Assembly: GCF_003691365.1 (NCBI RefSeq)
Contig: NZ_CP033087.1
Location: forward strand, 1,378,501-1,442,500
DNA length: 64,000 bases
Direction: 5' to 3'
Origin: Commensalibacter melissae
Lineage (GTDB): Bacteria > Pseudomonadota > Alphaproteobacteria > Acetobacterales > Acetobacteraceae
Of the stretch, positions 26,742-36,642 are shown in pieces. Every line of letters starts with the position of its first letter. The first letter of the stretch is position 1. Under the pieces are notes generated by a model. It worked only from the letters and a program-made list of their open reading frames with translations. It made no database searches and had not been told where the DNA came from. A program made the translations under genes and the position numbers.

Positions 26742-27899
26742 TTATATCTTTTTATAAGATTGATCCTCACCAAATGTTGAATTTTTATGAACTTGTACAG
26801 ATAATAAAAGACCAAATCCAAACATTACCGTCAGCAGGGCTGACCCTCCATAGGATACCATTGGTAACGGCACACCCCCCACGGGTATGGCACCCATAAC
26901 CATTGAAAGATTAACTGCACAATAAAAAAAGAAATTCATCGTGATCCCCAATGCAAGCAAGCGACCAAACTGATTACGTGACCGCATGGCGATAACCATG
27001 CCACCCACAATAATTAATAGTAATAACCCTATAACACAGATTCCCCCCACAAAACCCCATTCCTCTGCAATCATCGTAAAGATGAAATCAGTTTGTTTTT
27101 CTGGTAAGAAATTCAATTGCCCCTGTGTACCATGCAAATATCCCTGCCCCCACATTCCACCAGATCCCAATGCTATTTTTGACTGGATGATATTATATCC
27201 CGCTCCTAATGGATCATTTTCAGGATGCATGAAAGTGGTAATCCTCGCTTTCTGATAATCATGCAAATGATTATAAACCAACTTTATGACAAACGGGATC
27301 GGTGTTAGTAACAAAAGAATCAAATACCAGCGCATACCTGCCGCAAAAAAAATAACAGCCCCTATACAACCTATAATAACCGCTGTGCCCAAGTTCGGTT
27401 CTTTTAATACAAGAACAACAGGTAATAATACAAGGATTGCAGGAATAATCAGGCGTAATGGATTTGCCATCTGCTTCCAGCTAATTTTGTAAAACCAGCT
27501 GGACAATAAAAGAACCAAGGCAATTTTCATTAATTCAGAAGGTTGCAAGGCAATACCGCCAATTATAATCCAGCGCTCTGCTCCTTTACCCACATGCCCC
27601 ATATGCAATACTGCAACCAATAACATTACAGCCAGTCCATAAAGAGGCCAAGCCAGTTTTACCAATATTTGCGGAGGAGTTAACGCCAACCCTATCATGA
27701 TTATAAAACCCACGCAAAATTTAACAAATTGTGAATGAGCATAAGGATGGGAAGATCCTCCCCCAGCGGAATATTGGGCAAAATAACCAACCATTGCAAG
27801 AAGGCAAATCAATCCAACAAACAACCAGTTAACTCGCCAAAGCTTGCCCAGAATTCTAAAATTTGGTTCTGCTCTTAATAAACGTTTCTCAAAAACCAT
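26742..27899 (-). CDS. rodA: Rod-shape SEDS peptidoglycan glycosyltransferase RodA
   Basis: RodA polymerises glycan strands from lipid II in the elongation machinery, working with PBP2. The 385-residue SEDS protein has about ten membrane helices. It shows GKGAERWIIIGGIALQPSEL, KEPNLGTA and the catalytic-region sequence LPEKQTDFIFTMIAEEWGF, which contains the essential aspartate, then VGGVPLPMVSYGGSAL. FtsW is the main alternative, but the position directly after mrdA and mreBCD indicates RodA. Spacing to mrdA is 12 bases. Confidence 0.95.
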   Translation of the reverse strand: MVFEKRLLRAEPNFRILGKLWRVNWLFVGLICLLAMVGYFAQYSAGGGSSHPYAHSQFVKFCVGFIIMIGLALTPPQILVKLAWPLYGLAVMLLVAVLHMGHVGKGAERWIIIGGIALQPSELMKIALVLLLSSWFYKISWKQMANPLRLIIPAILVLLPVVLVLKEPNLGTAVIIGCIGAVIFFAAGMRWYLILLLLTPIPFVIKLVYNHLHDYQKARITTFMHPENDPLGAGYNIIQSKIALGSGGMWGQGYLHGTQGQLNFLPEKQTDFIFTMIAEEWGFVGGICVIGLLLLIIVGGMVIAMRSRNQFGRLLALGITMNFFFYCAVNLSMVMGAIPVGGVPLPMVSYGGSALLTVMFGFGLLLSVQVHKNSTFGEDQSYKKI

Positions 27900-27911
27900 T
27901 ATGTCTATACT

Positions 27912-29837
27912 TCATTCAACTTCAGATGGTTTTGAATCACCTGTTTCCGTTCTTGTATTTTTAGACTGATCTTTTTCCCAATTTTTTGCAGGATCACACT
28001 TTAATGTTGCAACCATCATCTCACGTGCCAAAGGCGCCGCAACAGAAGCCGCAGCATTACCATGTTCAACAATTAAAGAGATCGCATATTGTGGATCATC
28101 ATAAGGGGCAAAACAAATAAACAGCGCATGAGGACGATATTTCCATGGCAAATTAGCAGAATTGAAATGGCCACTTTCTCTCAATGCACGGGAAACACTC
28201 TTTACCTGTGCCGTACCCGTTTTTCCAGCCAATAACATACCATGATAATCCATTTTTGCTTTTGCACCCGAACCTTTGTTTTCATTTACTACAGCATACA
28301 TTCCAAATCTGATCATTTTTAGAAAATCAGGCTTGATATCCAGTTTTTGCCAATAGTTTGGATCTGCTTGCGGAACCAAAATATTATTACGTTTCCTAAT
28401 AAGATGCGGATCAATTTTTTTACCCGTGGCAATTCTCGCCACATAAGTGGCAAGCTGCAATGGGGTTACATGAACAAATCCCTGTCCAATACCGCTGACG
28501 ATTGTATCACCTACATTCCAGTGATGTCCTCGGGACTCACGCCATTTAGGAGTGGGAATTAACCCGGAACGCACATGAGTCAACTCAATCGGCAACTCCA
28601 CTCCCAAACCGAGCTTATCACATGTGGCATGAATTGCTTCCATTCCCGTCCTGCGGGCAACCTCGTAAAAATATACATCACAAGAATATTTTAGGGCACC
28701 ATGCAAATCGAGTGACCCATGTCCATATTTATTCCAGCAATGAAACCGGCTTCCCCCATAATCATAATAACCCGGGCAATGAATACGCGTATTTTCCGTA
28801 ATCGTTGAAGCTTCAAGCGCAGCTAGGGCAACAGCAGGTTTAAAGGTTGAACCGGGAGGATAGGAACCTGCCACTGCCTTATTTGTTAAGGGACTCCTTT
28901 CATCTTGAATCCAGGTCTTCCATTGTGCATGACTGACACCACTGTCAAATAAGGAAGGATCAAAAGATGGATTACTGACCATTGCCATCACTTCCCCATT
29001 CCGACAATCTAAAACAACTGCACTGGCGGATTGGTCCGCGACGATTGAGGAAATTTCCTTTTGCAATTCAACATCAATGGTCAAGGCCACATCCTGGCCC
29101 TGGATACTATCAACATGGCCTAATTCTGTAATGATATGTCCCACGGAATCTACTTCAACCTGAACCTCACCGGCCTTTCCACATAGATCATTTTCCTGAG
29201 TCTGCTCGATCCCGGACCGACCCACTCGCATACCTGGCAAAGCCAAAATGGTATTCTGTGCAATGTCTTTATCATTTGGGGGCGCTACATAACCGACAAT
29301 ATGAGCCAACAAACCTTCCAATGGATAAAGTCTTTTAGTACCCACATCAATGACAATACCTGGTAGGGAAGGCGAATTCACCTCGATAATCGTCATTTCG
29401 TCACGAGACAGAAAATCTTTCAACATAATGGGTATAAAACGACGTTGATGATCCAAATTCCATTGTATACGGGCGTAATCATGCTCATCCAAGGAAATTA
29501 AATCAGCAAACCGTTCTATCACATCAGAAACATTGTCTGTTTCTTCAGGTATAAGCATGGCCCTCCAATTTATCTTGTTATTGGCAAGAATGGCCCCGAA
29601 ACGATCAAGGATACGTCCACGAGGTGGAGACAATAACCTTTTGCTTATAAGGTTTTTCTTGGCCATTTTTATATATCGATCGCCATTTACAACCTGCAAT
29701 TTATAAAGACGATTAGCCAATAAAGACAAGATCCCTGTTTGAGCCGCTAGAATCAAAATTGCCCGCCGCGTAAATACACGTCGCGAATTCGTATCTGACA
29801 ATACATTTCTGATACGATAGGGTAATCTTTTCTTCAT
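27912..29837 (-). CDS. mrdA: Penicillin-binding protein 2 (elongation transpeptidase)
   Basis: PBP2 cross-links new peptidoglycan during cell elongation. The 641-residue class B PBP has one N-terminal membrane helix (about residues 26-42). The dimerisation domain contains PPRGRILDRFG and the transpeptidase domain follows. Active-site motifs are SxxK at 330-333 (STFK), SxN-type SCD at 385-387 and KTG at 539-541. The C-terminal tail is charged and polar. It lies between mreD (13 bases) and rodA (12 bases). Confidence 0.96.
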   Translation of the reverse strand: MKKRLPYRIRNVLSDTNSRRVFTRRAILILAAQTGILSLLANRLYKLQVVNGDRYIKMAKKNLISKRLLSPPRGRILDRFGAILANNKINWRAMLIPEETDNVSDVIERFADLISLDEHDYARIQWNLDHQRRFIPIMLKDFLSRDEMTIIEVNSPSLPGIVIDVGTKRLYPLEGLLAHIVGYVAPPNDKDIAQNTILALPGMRVGRSGIEQTQENDLCGKAGEVQVEVDSVGHIITELGHVDSIQGQDVALTIDVELQKEISSIVADQSASAVVLDCRNGEVMAMVSNPSFDPSLFDSGVSHAQWKTWIQDERSPLTNKAVAGSYPPGSTFKPAVALAALEASTITENTRIHCPGYYDYGGSRFHCWNKYGHGSLDLHGALKYSCDVYFYEVARRTGMEAIHATCDKLGLGVELPIELTHVRSGLIPTPKWRESRGHHWNVGDTIVSGIGQGFVHVTPLQLATYVARIATGKKIDPHLIRKRNNILVPQADPNYWQKLDIKPDFLKMIRFGMYAVVNENKGSGAKAKMDYHGMLLAGKTGTAQVKSVSRALRESGHFNSANLPWKYRPHALFICFAPYDDPQYAISLIVEHGNAAASVAAPLAREMMVATLKCDPAKNWEKDQSKNTRTETGDSKPSEVE

Positions 29838-29850
29838 TTTACAAGTTGTT

Positions 29851-30432
29851 CTACACCTGTTCGGGATCAGCTATGGTACGATGGGCCCAGGTAAACATGA
29901 TTGATAAGAGCGGATAAAATCCTATAGCAAAAACCATCTCAAATATAAAGTATGAAACTGAAACCAGCTTTAAACTTAACAAAGAAATCAACAGCCATTG
30001 TATAAAAAAAACACTCAATGCAATTATTGAAAAAATTAACCAGACTATTAAAAAATTATATCTTGCCAGACGAAAACGCTGCGTGATTGCCATTCCATAA
30101 ACAATAAGTAAAATGAAAATCACAACACCAAGTGAGGAAAAGTTTAGGAGATCAATAAGAAACCCCAGAAAAAAAACACCAATTGCCGGCATGGAAGTTG
30201 GACGATAAATTGACCAAAAATAAACCGATGATATCACAATAGCCAATAAAAGTTCATTACGGCCAGGAATATTCAAGGGAACTGAAAAGATTAAAATTAC
30301 AAACAGATTAAATCCCAAAGGAACCATCCAACGAATGACAGCATCAATTTTTTGACACCTCGTTAAAGAAGGACGTATCCCTGGATGCCTTTTATGTGTT
30401 TTACTTTCAGATGATTTTTCTTTTTTAATCAT
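29851..30432 (-). CDS. mreD: Rod-shape-determining membrane protein MreD
   Basis: MreD is an inner-membrane component of the elongasome. The 193-residue protein has a basic cytoplasmic N-terminus (KTHKRHPGIRPSLTR) and about five or six membrane segments. The family segment YRPTSMPAIGVFFLGFLIDL is present; sequence conservation is otherwise low, as usual. It starts two bases after the mreC stop, supporting tight coupling. Confidence 0.88.
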   Translation of the reverse strand: MIKKEKSSESKTHKRHPGIRPSLTRCQKIDAVIRWMVPLGFNLFVILIFSVPLNIPGRNELLLAIVISSVYFWSIYRPTSMPAIGVFFLGFLIDLLNFSSLGVVIFILLIVYGMAITQRFRLARYNFLIVWLIFSIIALSVFFIQWLLISLLSLKLVSVSYFIFEMVFAIGFYPLLSIMFTWAHRTIADPEQV

Positions 30433-30434
30433 TC

Positions 30435-31343
30435 CTAATCATGGCCTAGTAATTCAGGATTGGCGACGGGCCTGGTTTTCATCTTCTTTTTAGCCAGATT
30501 TACACGTCCCGGTGCATCAGGTGGAATGATATCATAATTTTTAAAATCAAAAATTCGAACAATTCTCAGACTTTCCAATGAAGTGTAAGGCACAACAACG
30601 GGATGTCCAGGTTCAAGATAATGTACGAAACCAACAGGGATTCCAGTCGGAAAAGCGTTTCCTTTATTGTCAGTCAAAACTTTCTCCCCTTCAGTTGGAG
30701 GTTTATCTTCCGGGTAAAAAATCAATTTGGGATAAAGACTGTTATCACCAGCCATAATCGCCTGTACATGTGAACTCATTAAATTAACAGGAATTCGACT
30801 GGCAAGATCATTGATTAAGAGTATCCTGGCAGAACGATCACCAATTTCTGTCACTCTACCTATCAAACCGAAACCACTCAAGGCAATTTCACCGGCGTGC
30901 ACGCCATGCCCCGGTTGTAGCATCACCAAAACTGCCTTATGATAAATTCCGCTTCCATCTGCGGCAACATGTGCGGTAATATAGGATATTGTCGGATCGG
31001 GTATCCAATGCAATTGATTTTTCAATTCAACATTTTCCTCTGCCAATCCTATTGCAACATGATACCATCCCTTAAGTTGCGCATTTTCCTCTTCAAGTTT
31101 CTTTTTTTCCTGAGAAATATTTTTAACTGTATTAACATTCAGAAAAAAACCATGAACAATATCAAACGGTCTCTCCACCAAAACATAGGCAGGCAAAAGA
31201 AAATCAATAACTTTTAACCGTATATCTTCTATTAATTTGGGTTTTGCCTGGCCAAGCAACATGATTAAACTCGCCATTACAAATAAGAATGGTAAGATTA
31301 ATTTTGCCAACGCTTGCTTGATTTGAATGGATATAGGAATCAT
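30435..31343 (-). CDS. mreC: Rod-shape-determining protein MreC
   Basis: MreC is a bitopic protein whose periplasmic domain binds and activates PBP2. The 302-residue protein has one membrane helix near residues 15-32 and a coiled coil rich in Lys and Glu (about 70-110). The beta-barrel domain contains GHGVHAGEIALSGFGLIGRV and ILLINDLASRIPV. The last 30 residues are basic and flexible. mreB precedes it with an unusually long 136-base gap that holds a hairpin. Confidence 0.94.
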   Translation of the reverse strand: MIPISIQIKQALAKLILPFLFVMASLIMLLGQAKPKLIEDIRLKVIDFLLPAYVLVERPFDIVHGFFLNVNTVKNISQEKKKLEEENAQLKGWYHVAIGLAEENVELKNQLHWIPDPTISYITAHVAADGSGIYHKAVLVMLQPGHGVHAGEIALSGFGLIGRVTEIGDRSARILLINDLASRIPVNLMSSHVQAIMAGDNSLYPKLIFYPEDKPPTEGEKVLTDNKGNAFPTGIPVGFVHYLEPGHPVVVPYTSLESLRIVRIFDFKNYDIIPPDAPGRVNLAKKKMKTRPVANPELLGHD

Positions 31344-31401
31344 TATCGTAATATTTTTACGTTATTTTTCATTTTAAACCAGCTACTTAATATATAAGAT
31401 G

Positions 31402-31427
31402 AGCAATATACCAAACTGTATATTGCT
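31402..31427 (-). repeat. Intercistronic hairpin between mreB and mreC
   Basis: AGCAATATAC and GTATATTGCT form a perfect 10-bp stem around a six-base loop within the 136-base mreB-mreC gap. There is no T tract after it on the minus strand. It may stabilise or process the mreB part of the mRNA, so that MreB is made in excess of MreCD. Confidence 0.5.
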
Positions 31428-31479
31428 TATTAATATTAACGCTATTTTTTATATTTTCTCAATTGTGTTGACGTAACAA

Positions 31480-33000
<1,521 letters not shown>

Positions 33001-33330
33001 ATGTTTAGAATTAGCAAACAAACTTTTTTGGGGTTTTCAACCGTTATATTATCTGTTTCTTTTTTAACTGCCTGTGATAATGGCTATAGTGCTGGTGGAA
33101 GGGCAGGAACTGGTGCACTTATTGGTGGTGGAACCGGAGCAGCCATCGGGGCCCTTGCAGGAGGGGGAAGAGGAGCCGCTATTGGAGCTTTATCTGGTGG
33201 AGCGTTAGGGGCAGGTGTTGGCGCTTTGACAACACCTAATCGTCCAGGACCCAATTATAATAATCAGTACTATCAAAACCAACAATATCGTCAGCAACCA
33301 GTTAATAATTACAATTCATCCCGTCGTTAA
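33001..33330 (+). CDS. Glycine-zipper lipoprotein
   Basis: The 109-residue protein has a lipoprotein signal with lipobox FLTAC, modified Cys25. About 45 residues of glycine-zipper repeats follow (GALIGGGTGAAIGALAGG and similar). The tail is rich in Asn, Gln, Tyr and Pro. Glycine zippers of this kind pack into membranes and occur in envelope lipoproteins such as SlyB- and YMGG-like proteins. AAGGAG lies nine bases before the ATG. A bidirectional terminator follows. The precise role is unknown. Confidence 0.8.
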   Translation: MFRISKQTFLGFSTVILSVSFLTACDNGYSAGGRAGTGALIGGGTGAAIGALAGGGRGAAIGALSGGALGAGVGALTTPNRPGPNYNNQYYQNQQYRQQPVNNYNSSRR

Positions 33331-33335
33331 TCAAA

Positions 33336-33365
33336 AACGGCGTCAAAACGCCGTTCCATTTTTAA
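33336..33365. terminator. Bidirectional terminator between the glycine-zipper gene and leuA
   Basis: AACGGCGT and ACGCCGTT form an 8-bp GC-rich stem with loop CAAA. T runs follow on both strands. It ends the plus-strand gene six bases after its stop and lies just past the convergent leuA stop. Confidence 0.85.
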
Positions 33366-34936
33366 GAAACGTTTTCTGGTTTCTGTCGCTGACGCTTTGT
33401 TAACAATTTATTTAAAGCATGGACATAGGCCTTAACAGCAGAAACCACGGTATCAACATCTGTTCCTTGACCATCAACTGTTTTGCCATTTTCTTCCAAC
33501 CTTACAGTTGTTTTTGCCTGTGCATCCGTTCCCTGCGTAACAGCCCCGATCGAGAATAGGGATAATGTTGCTTCAGGATGAGGGAAAATTTTCCTAATCG
33601 CATTGAAAGCTGCGTCAACCGACCCGCTATTTCCCGTAAATTCGACTTTTTTATTTTGTTTGTCAACTTCAAGAGTCAATAAAACCTCAGAAGCTCTTAT
33701 CCCACTTTTAATTGACATATCAATAAACCGGATAAATTCGTGATCTCTGACTTCATCATCAACCAAAGCCGAAATATCATCATCGTAAACCGTCTTCTTT
33801 TGATCAGCCAACGTCTTGAATCGCTGAAACGCCTCGTTTAATTTCTCATCAGAAAATTCATCATATCCCAATGATTTTAATTTGTCCCTAAAAGCAGCAC
33901 GACCCGAATGTTTGCCCAAAACAAAAGAGGAACGGTTCCAGCCTACACTTTCAGGTGTCATGATCTCGTAGGTTTCTGCATTTTTCAACATTCCATCTTG
34001 ATGGATACCACTTTCATGTGCAAATGCGTTTCTACCTACAATTGCCTTATTCGGTTGCACATCGAACCCGGTAATCGTTGATAAAGTCCGTGAGGCATTT
34101 AATAATTTCTTAGAAATTATCCTGTTATCATAAGGAAATTCATCATGACGTGTCCGTAAAATCATTGTTATTTCTTCCAGGGCAGCATTCCCGGCCCGTT
34201 CACCAATTCCATTGATCGTACACTCAACTTGCCTTGCTCCACCTTGCAGTGATGCGATAGTATTAGCCACCCCTAATCCCAAATCATTATGGTTATGACA
34301 AGAAAAAATGACCTGATCAGCACCTGGAACCCGTTCCAACAAATCTTTAAATATACGACGCATATCTTCAGGAGTTGAATAACCAACCGTATCAGGAATG
34401 TTAATTGTTGTCGCTCCATTTTTAATGGCCACTTCAACACAGCGACATAAAAAATCTGGGTCTGTGCGTGATCCATCCTCCGCTGACCATTGAACGTCAT
34501 CTGTAAATTGTCTGGCCTTTTTATTTCCATCGGCAATAATTTCCAAAACGGTTTCAGGTTCCATACGCAATTTATATTTCATATGCAGTGGAGAAGTCGA
34601 AATGAAATTATGAATACGTTTACGCTTGGCCGGTTTTAAAGCTTCCCCTGCCTTTTCAATATCATTTTTACCACCTGAACGTGCCAAGCTACAAATAACT
34701 GAGTCTTTGATTAGCTCAGCAATTCTGTAAACGCTTTCAAAATCTCCTGTTGACGCAACGGGAAATCCTGCCTCGATTACATCAACTCCTAATTCAGTCA
34801 ATATTCTAGCCATTCTCAGTTTTTCATCCAAATTCATTGAAAAACCAGGGGACTGTTCACCATCACGTAACGTTGTATCAAAAAAAATAACTCTATTTTT
34901 GTCAATTTTTCCAAATGATGGATGATTTATATTCAT
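33362..34936 (-). CDS. leuA: 2-isopropylmalate synthase
   Basis: LeuA condenses acetyl-CoA and 2-oxoisovalerate in the first step of leucine synthesis. The 524-residue protein has [14 protein letters not shown] near the N-terminus, [16 protein letters not shown] (metal-binding His pair), [14 protein letters not shown] and [11 protein letters not shown]. The C-terminal regulatory LeuA dimer domain mediates leucine feedback inhibition. In-frame starts exist at 34936 (ATG, after AAGG), 34969 (ATG) and 34987 (GTG); I chose 34936. leuB, leuC and leuD are not adjacent. A strong hairpin with a T8 tract lies 96-150 bases upstream and may attenuate transcription. Confidence 0.94.
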   Translation of the reverse strand: MNINHPSFGKIDKNRVIFFDTTLRDGEQSPGFSMNLDEKLRMARILTELGVDVIEAGFPVASTGDFESVYRIAELIKDSVICSLARSGGKNDIEKAGEALKPAKRKRIHNFISTSPLHMKYKLRMEPETVLEIIADGNKKARQFTDDVQWSAEDGSRTDPDFLCRCVEVAIKNGATTINIPDTVGYSTPEDMRRIFKDLLERVPGADQVIFSCHNHNDLGLGVANTIASLQGGARQVECTINGIGERAGNAALEEITMILRTRHDEFPYDNRIISKKLLNASRTLSTITGFDVQPNKAIVGRNAFAHESGIHQDGMLKNAETYEIMTPESVGWNRSSFVLGKHSGRAAFRDKLKSLGYDEFSDEKLNEAFQRFKTLADQKKTVYDDDISALVDDEVRDHEFIRFIDMSIKSGIRASEVLLTLEVDKQNKKVEFTGNSGSVDAAFNAIRKIFPHPEATLSLFSIGAVTQGTDAQAKTTVRLEENGKTVDGQGTDVDTVVSAVKAYVHALNKLLTKRQRQKPENVS

Positions 34937-35032
34937 ATCCGATGAACCTTCATAATCGTTTACAGGCATATTCTGGACGCAACTCACGCCCTCAGTTTGC
35001 CTATAAAAAAATAAATTTTTAAAGGAAATTAC

Positions 35033-35086
35033 AAAAAAAACCCCTAAATAAGATAACCTATTTTACAAGGTTATCTTACCTAGGGG
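35033..35086 (-). promoter_or_regulatory. Terminator-like hairpin upstream of leuA, possible attenuator
   Basis: On the minus strand CCCCTAGGTAAGATAACCT and AGGTTATCTTATTTAGGGG pair over 19 positions around an eight-base loop. T8 follows. Two of the pairs are G-U, so the stem is complete only in minus-strand RNA. It starts 144 bases after the amidase stop and ends about 100 bases before leuA. It could terminate the amidase transcript or attenuate leuA. Confidence 0.65.
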
Positions 35087-35229
35087 CTGCTAAGTTGAAA
35101 GATCAAACAAAACACAGATATCCGTTCTCTATTTTTAAAATAGAAAAAAATTTTTTCCATAAGAGAGAATACCATAAATTTCATGCTGATATGACATCAC
35201 TTTTCCCCAAAAAAAGCAAGTCCTATTTT

Positions 35230-36135
35230 TTAGCCCGTTAAATGTGTTACACTTCCGCCAATTGTAAAATACCGATCAACAGCATTTTTCATGGACATGG
35301 CTATTAACTGTCTATATGAAGACTGACGTAAAGCGGCTTCATCTTTACGATTAGACATAAACCCCATTTCAACAAGAATTGATGGAATGTTTACTGATTT
35401 TAAAACCACAAAAGCGGCATGTCTTTTGGGATTAGGCAACAAACCAACACGGGAATTAAACGATAAGACAACATTTTGCGCCATTGCCGCAGATTCTTTT
35501 TTTGTTTCCATTTTAACCAGGCTGGCCAATATCTTTTCCACCGCTGGAGAAGTTACATGAATATTGGGGCCACCATAACGATCAGCTTGATTTTCAACTG
35601 AAGCCAATGCAGCAGATTGTGCATCAGATGCATGATTGGATAAAGTATAGACACTTGCACCTCGCACAGATGAATTCCGCAAGGCATCCGCATGCATCGA
35701 TATGAAAAGGTTCGCCCCTTTTTTTTGGGCAAAATCTACACGTCCATTCAAGGGAATAAAATGATCTGAGCTTCTTGTCAGATAAACTTGATATCGTCCG
35801 GAGCGTCTCAACTGATTGGCAAGTTCCACAGCCGTAGCGTATGCAACATGTTTTTCATAGGTTCCAGAATATCCTATGGCTCCAGGATCCTTTCCACCAT
35901 GACCAGGATCCAGCACAATTAATGGTAAAGCAGGTCTGGCTTTGCCAATGATAGCTGGCGTCTTGGTTTTACCTTTGAATGTCCTCACCTTGGAAGTGGA
36001 TTTAACTTGATTACAACCTTTTCCAATTGTTCCAATTCTTTTTTGCCTTTTTTGTTTCATGGCAAATGAAAAGGAAGGAAACAAAACTCCTATTGACATT
36101 AATAACGTATTTCGTCTGGAAAAATTTAAAGCCAT
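35230..36135 (-). CDS. amiC: N-acetylmuramoyl-L-alanine amidase (AmiC-type, possible Tat substrate)
   Basis: This zinc amidase cleaves the bond between muramic acid and the stem peptide, as in cell separation. The 301-residue protein has an N-terminal export signal with SRRNTLLMSIG, which fits a twin-arginine signal. A basic linker follows. The Amidase_3 domain starts with LIVLDPGHGG (zinc His), then YEKHVA (Glu), SMHAD (His) and ILVEMGFMSN (catalytic Glu). There is no obvious AMIN domain, so it is shorter than E. coli AmiC. The divergent neighbour is rne, an arrangement known in other alphaproteobacteria. Confidence 0.9.
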   Translation of the reverse strand: MALNFSRRNTLLMSIGVLFPSFSFAMKQKRQKRIGTIGKGCNQVKSTSKVRTFKGKTKTPAIIGKARPALPLIVLDPGHGGKDPGAIGYSGTYEKHVAYATAVELANQLRRSGRYQVYLTRSSDHFIPLNGRVDFAQKKGANLFISMHADALRNSSVRGASVYTLSNHASDAQSAALASVENQADRYGGPNIHVTSPAVEKILASLVKMETKKESAAMAQNVVLSFNSRVGLLPNPKRHAAFVVLKSVNIPSILVEMGFMSNRKDEAALRQSSYRQLIAMSMKNAVDRYFTIGGSVTHLTG

Positions 36136-36642
36136 TTCAATCTATATTACCTTATCAAAATGTATATTAATAATGTTAATTCATGTCTAAAAATCTGTAT
36201 ACCCGAAATAGGATTCAGTGTATAATTCGACATTATTGCAATAATTCTACATTTTTTTTGATCAAAAGCCATAAATCACGTTTTTAGCAACAAAAAACCT
36301 TTGCTTTCATAACGCGTTTTGAGATATTAAAATAATTGTAGGTCTTTATTTTTAATAACAAATCAATAACCTATAAAGTCCTATAAATTATTGTTTATTT
36401 TTGATAGCGAAAATATGTCCATTTAATATTTACAAAAATTTAATGAAAGCAATCTAGAATTTAAAATTATTTTAAATCTTATAACAATTCAGAAATAAAC
36501 AAAAAATGATCGAAATTCCTAATTAAAAATGCTTCATGGTTACATTTCCCTTAAGACGATAATTAAAAACATGTTTCCAACAAAAAGCATTTCTTCAAAA
36601 AACTATGGATTGTGACTACAATCACCGGAGTATTAGTAAAAC
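36136..36642. other. Divergent intergenic region between the amidase and rne
   Basis: These 507 bases are A/T rich with no credible gene. They must hold the amidase promoter and the rne promoter and leader. The only small structure I see near rne is GATTGT and ACAATC (36608-36623), just before the ribosome site CCGGAG. A long rne leader could serve autoregulation as in E. coli, but that is inference. Confidence 0.5.
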
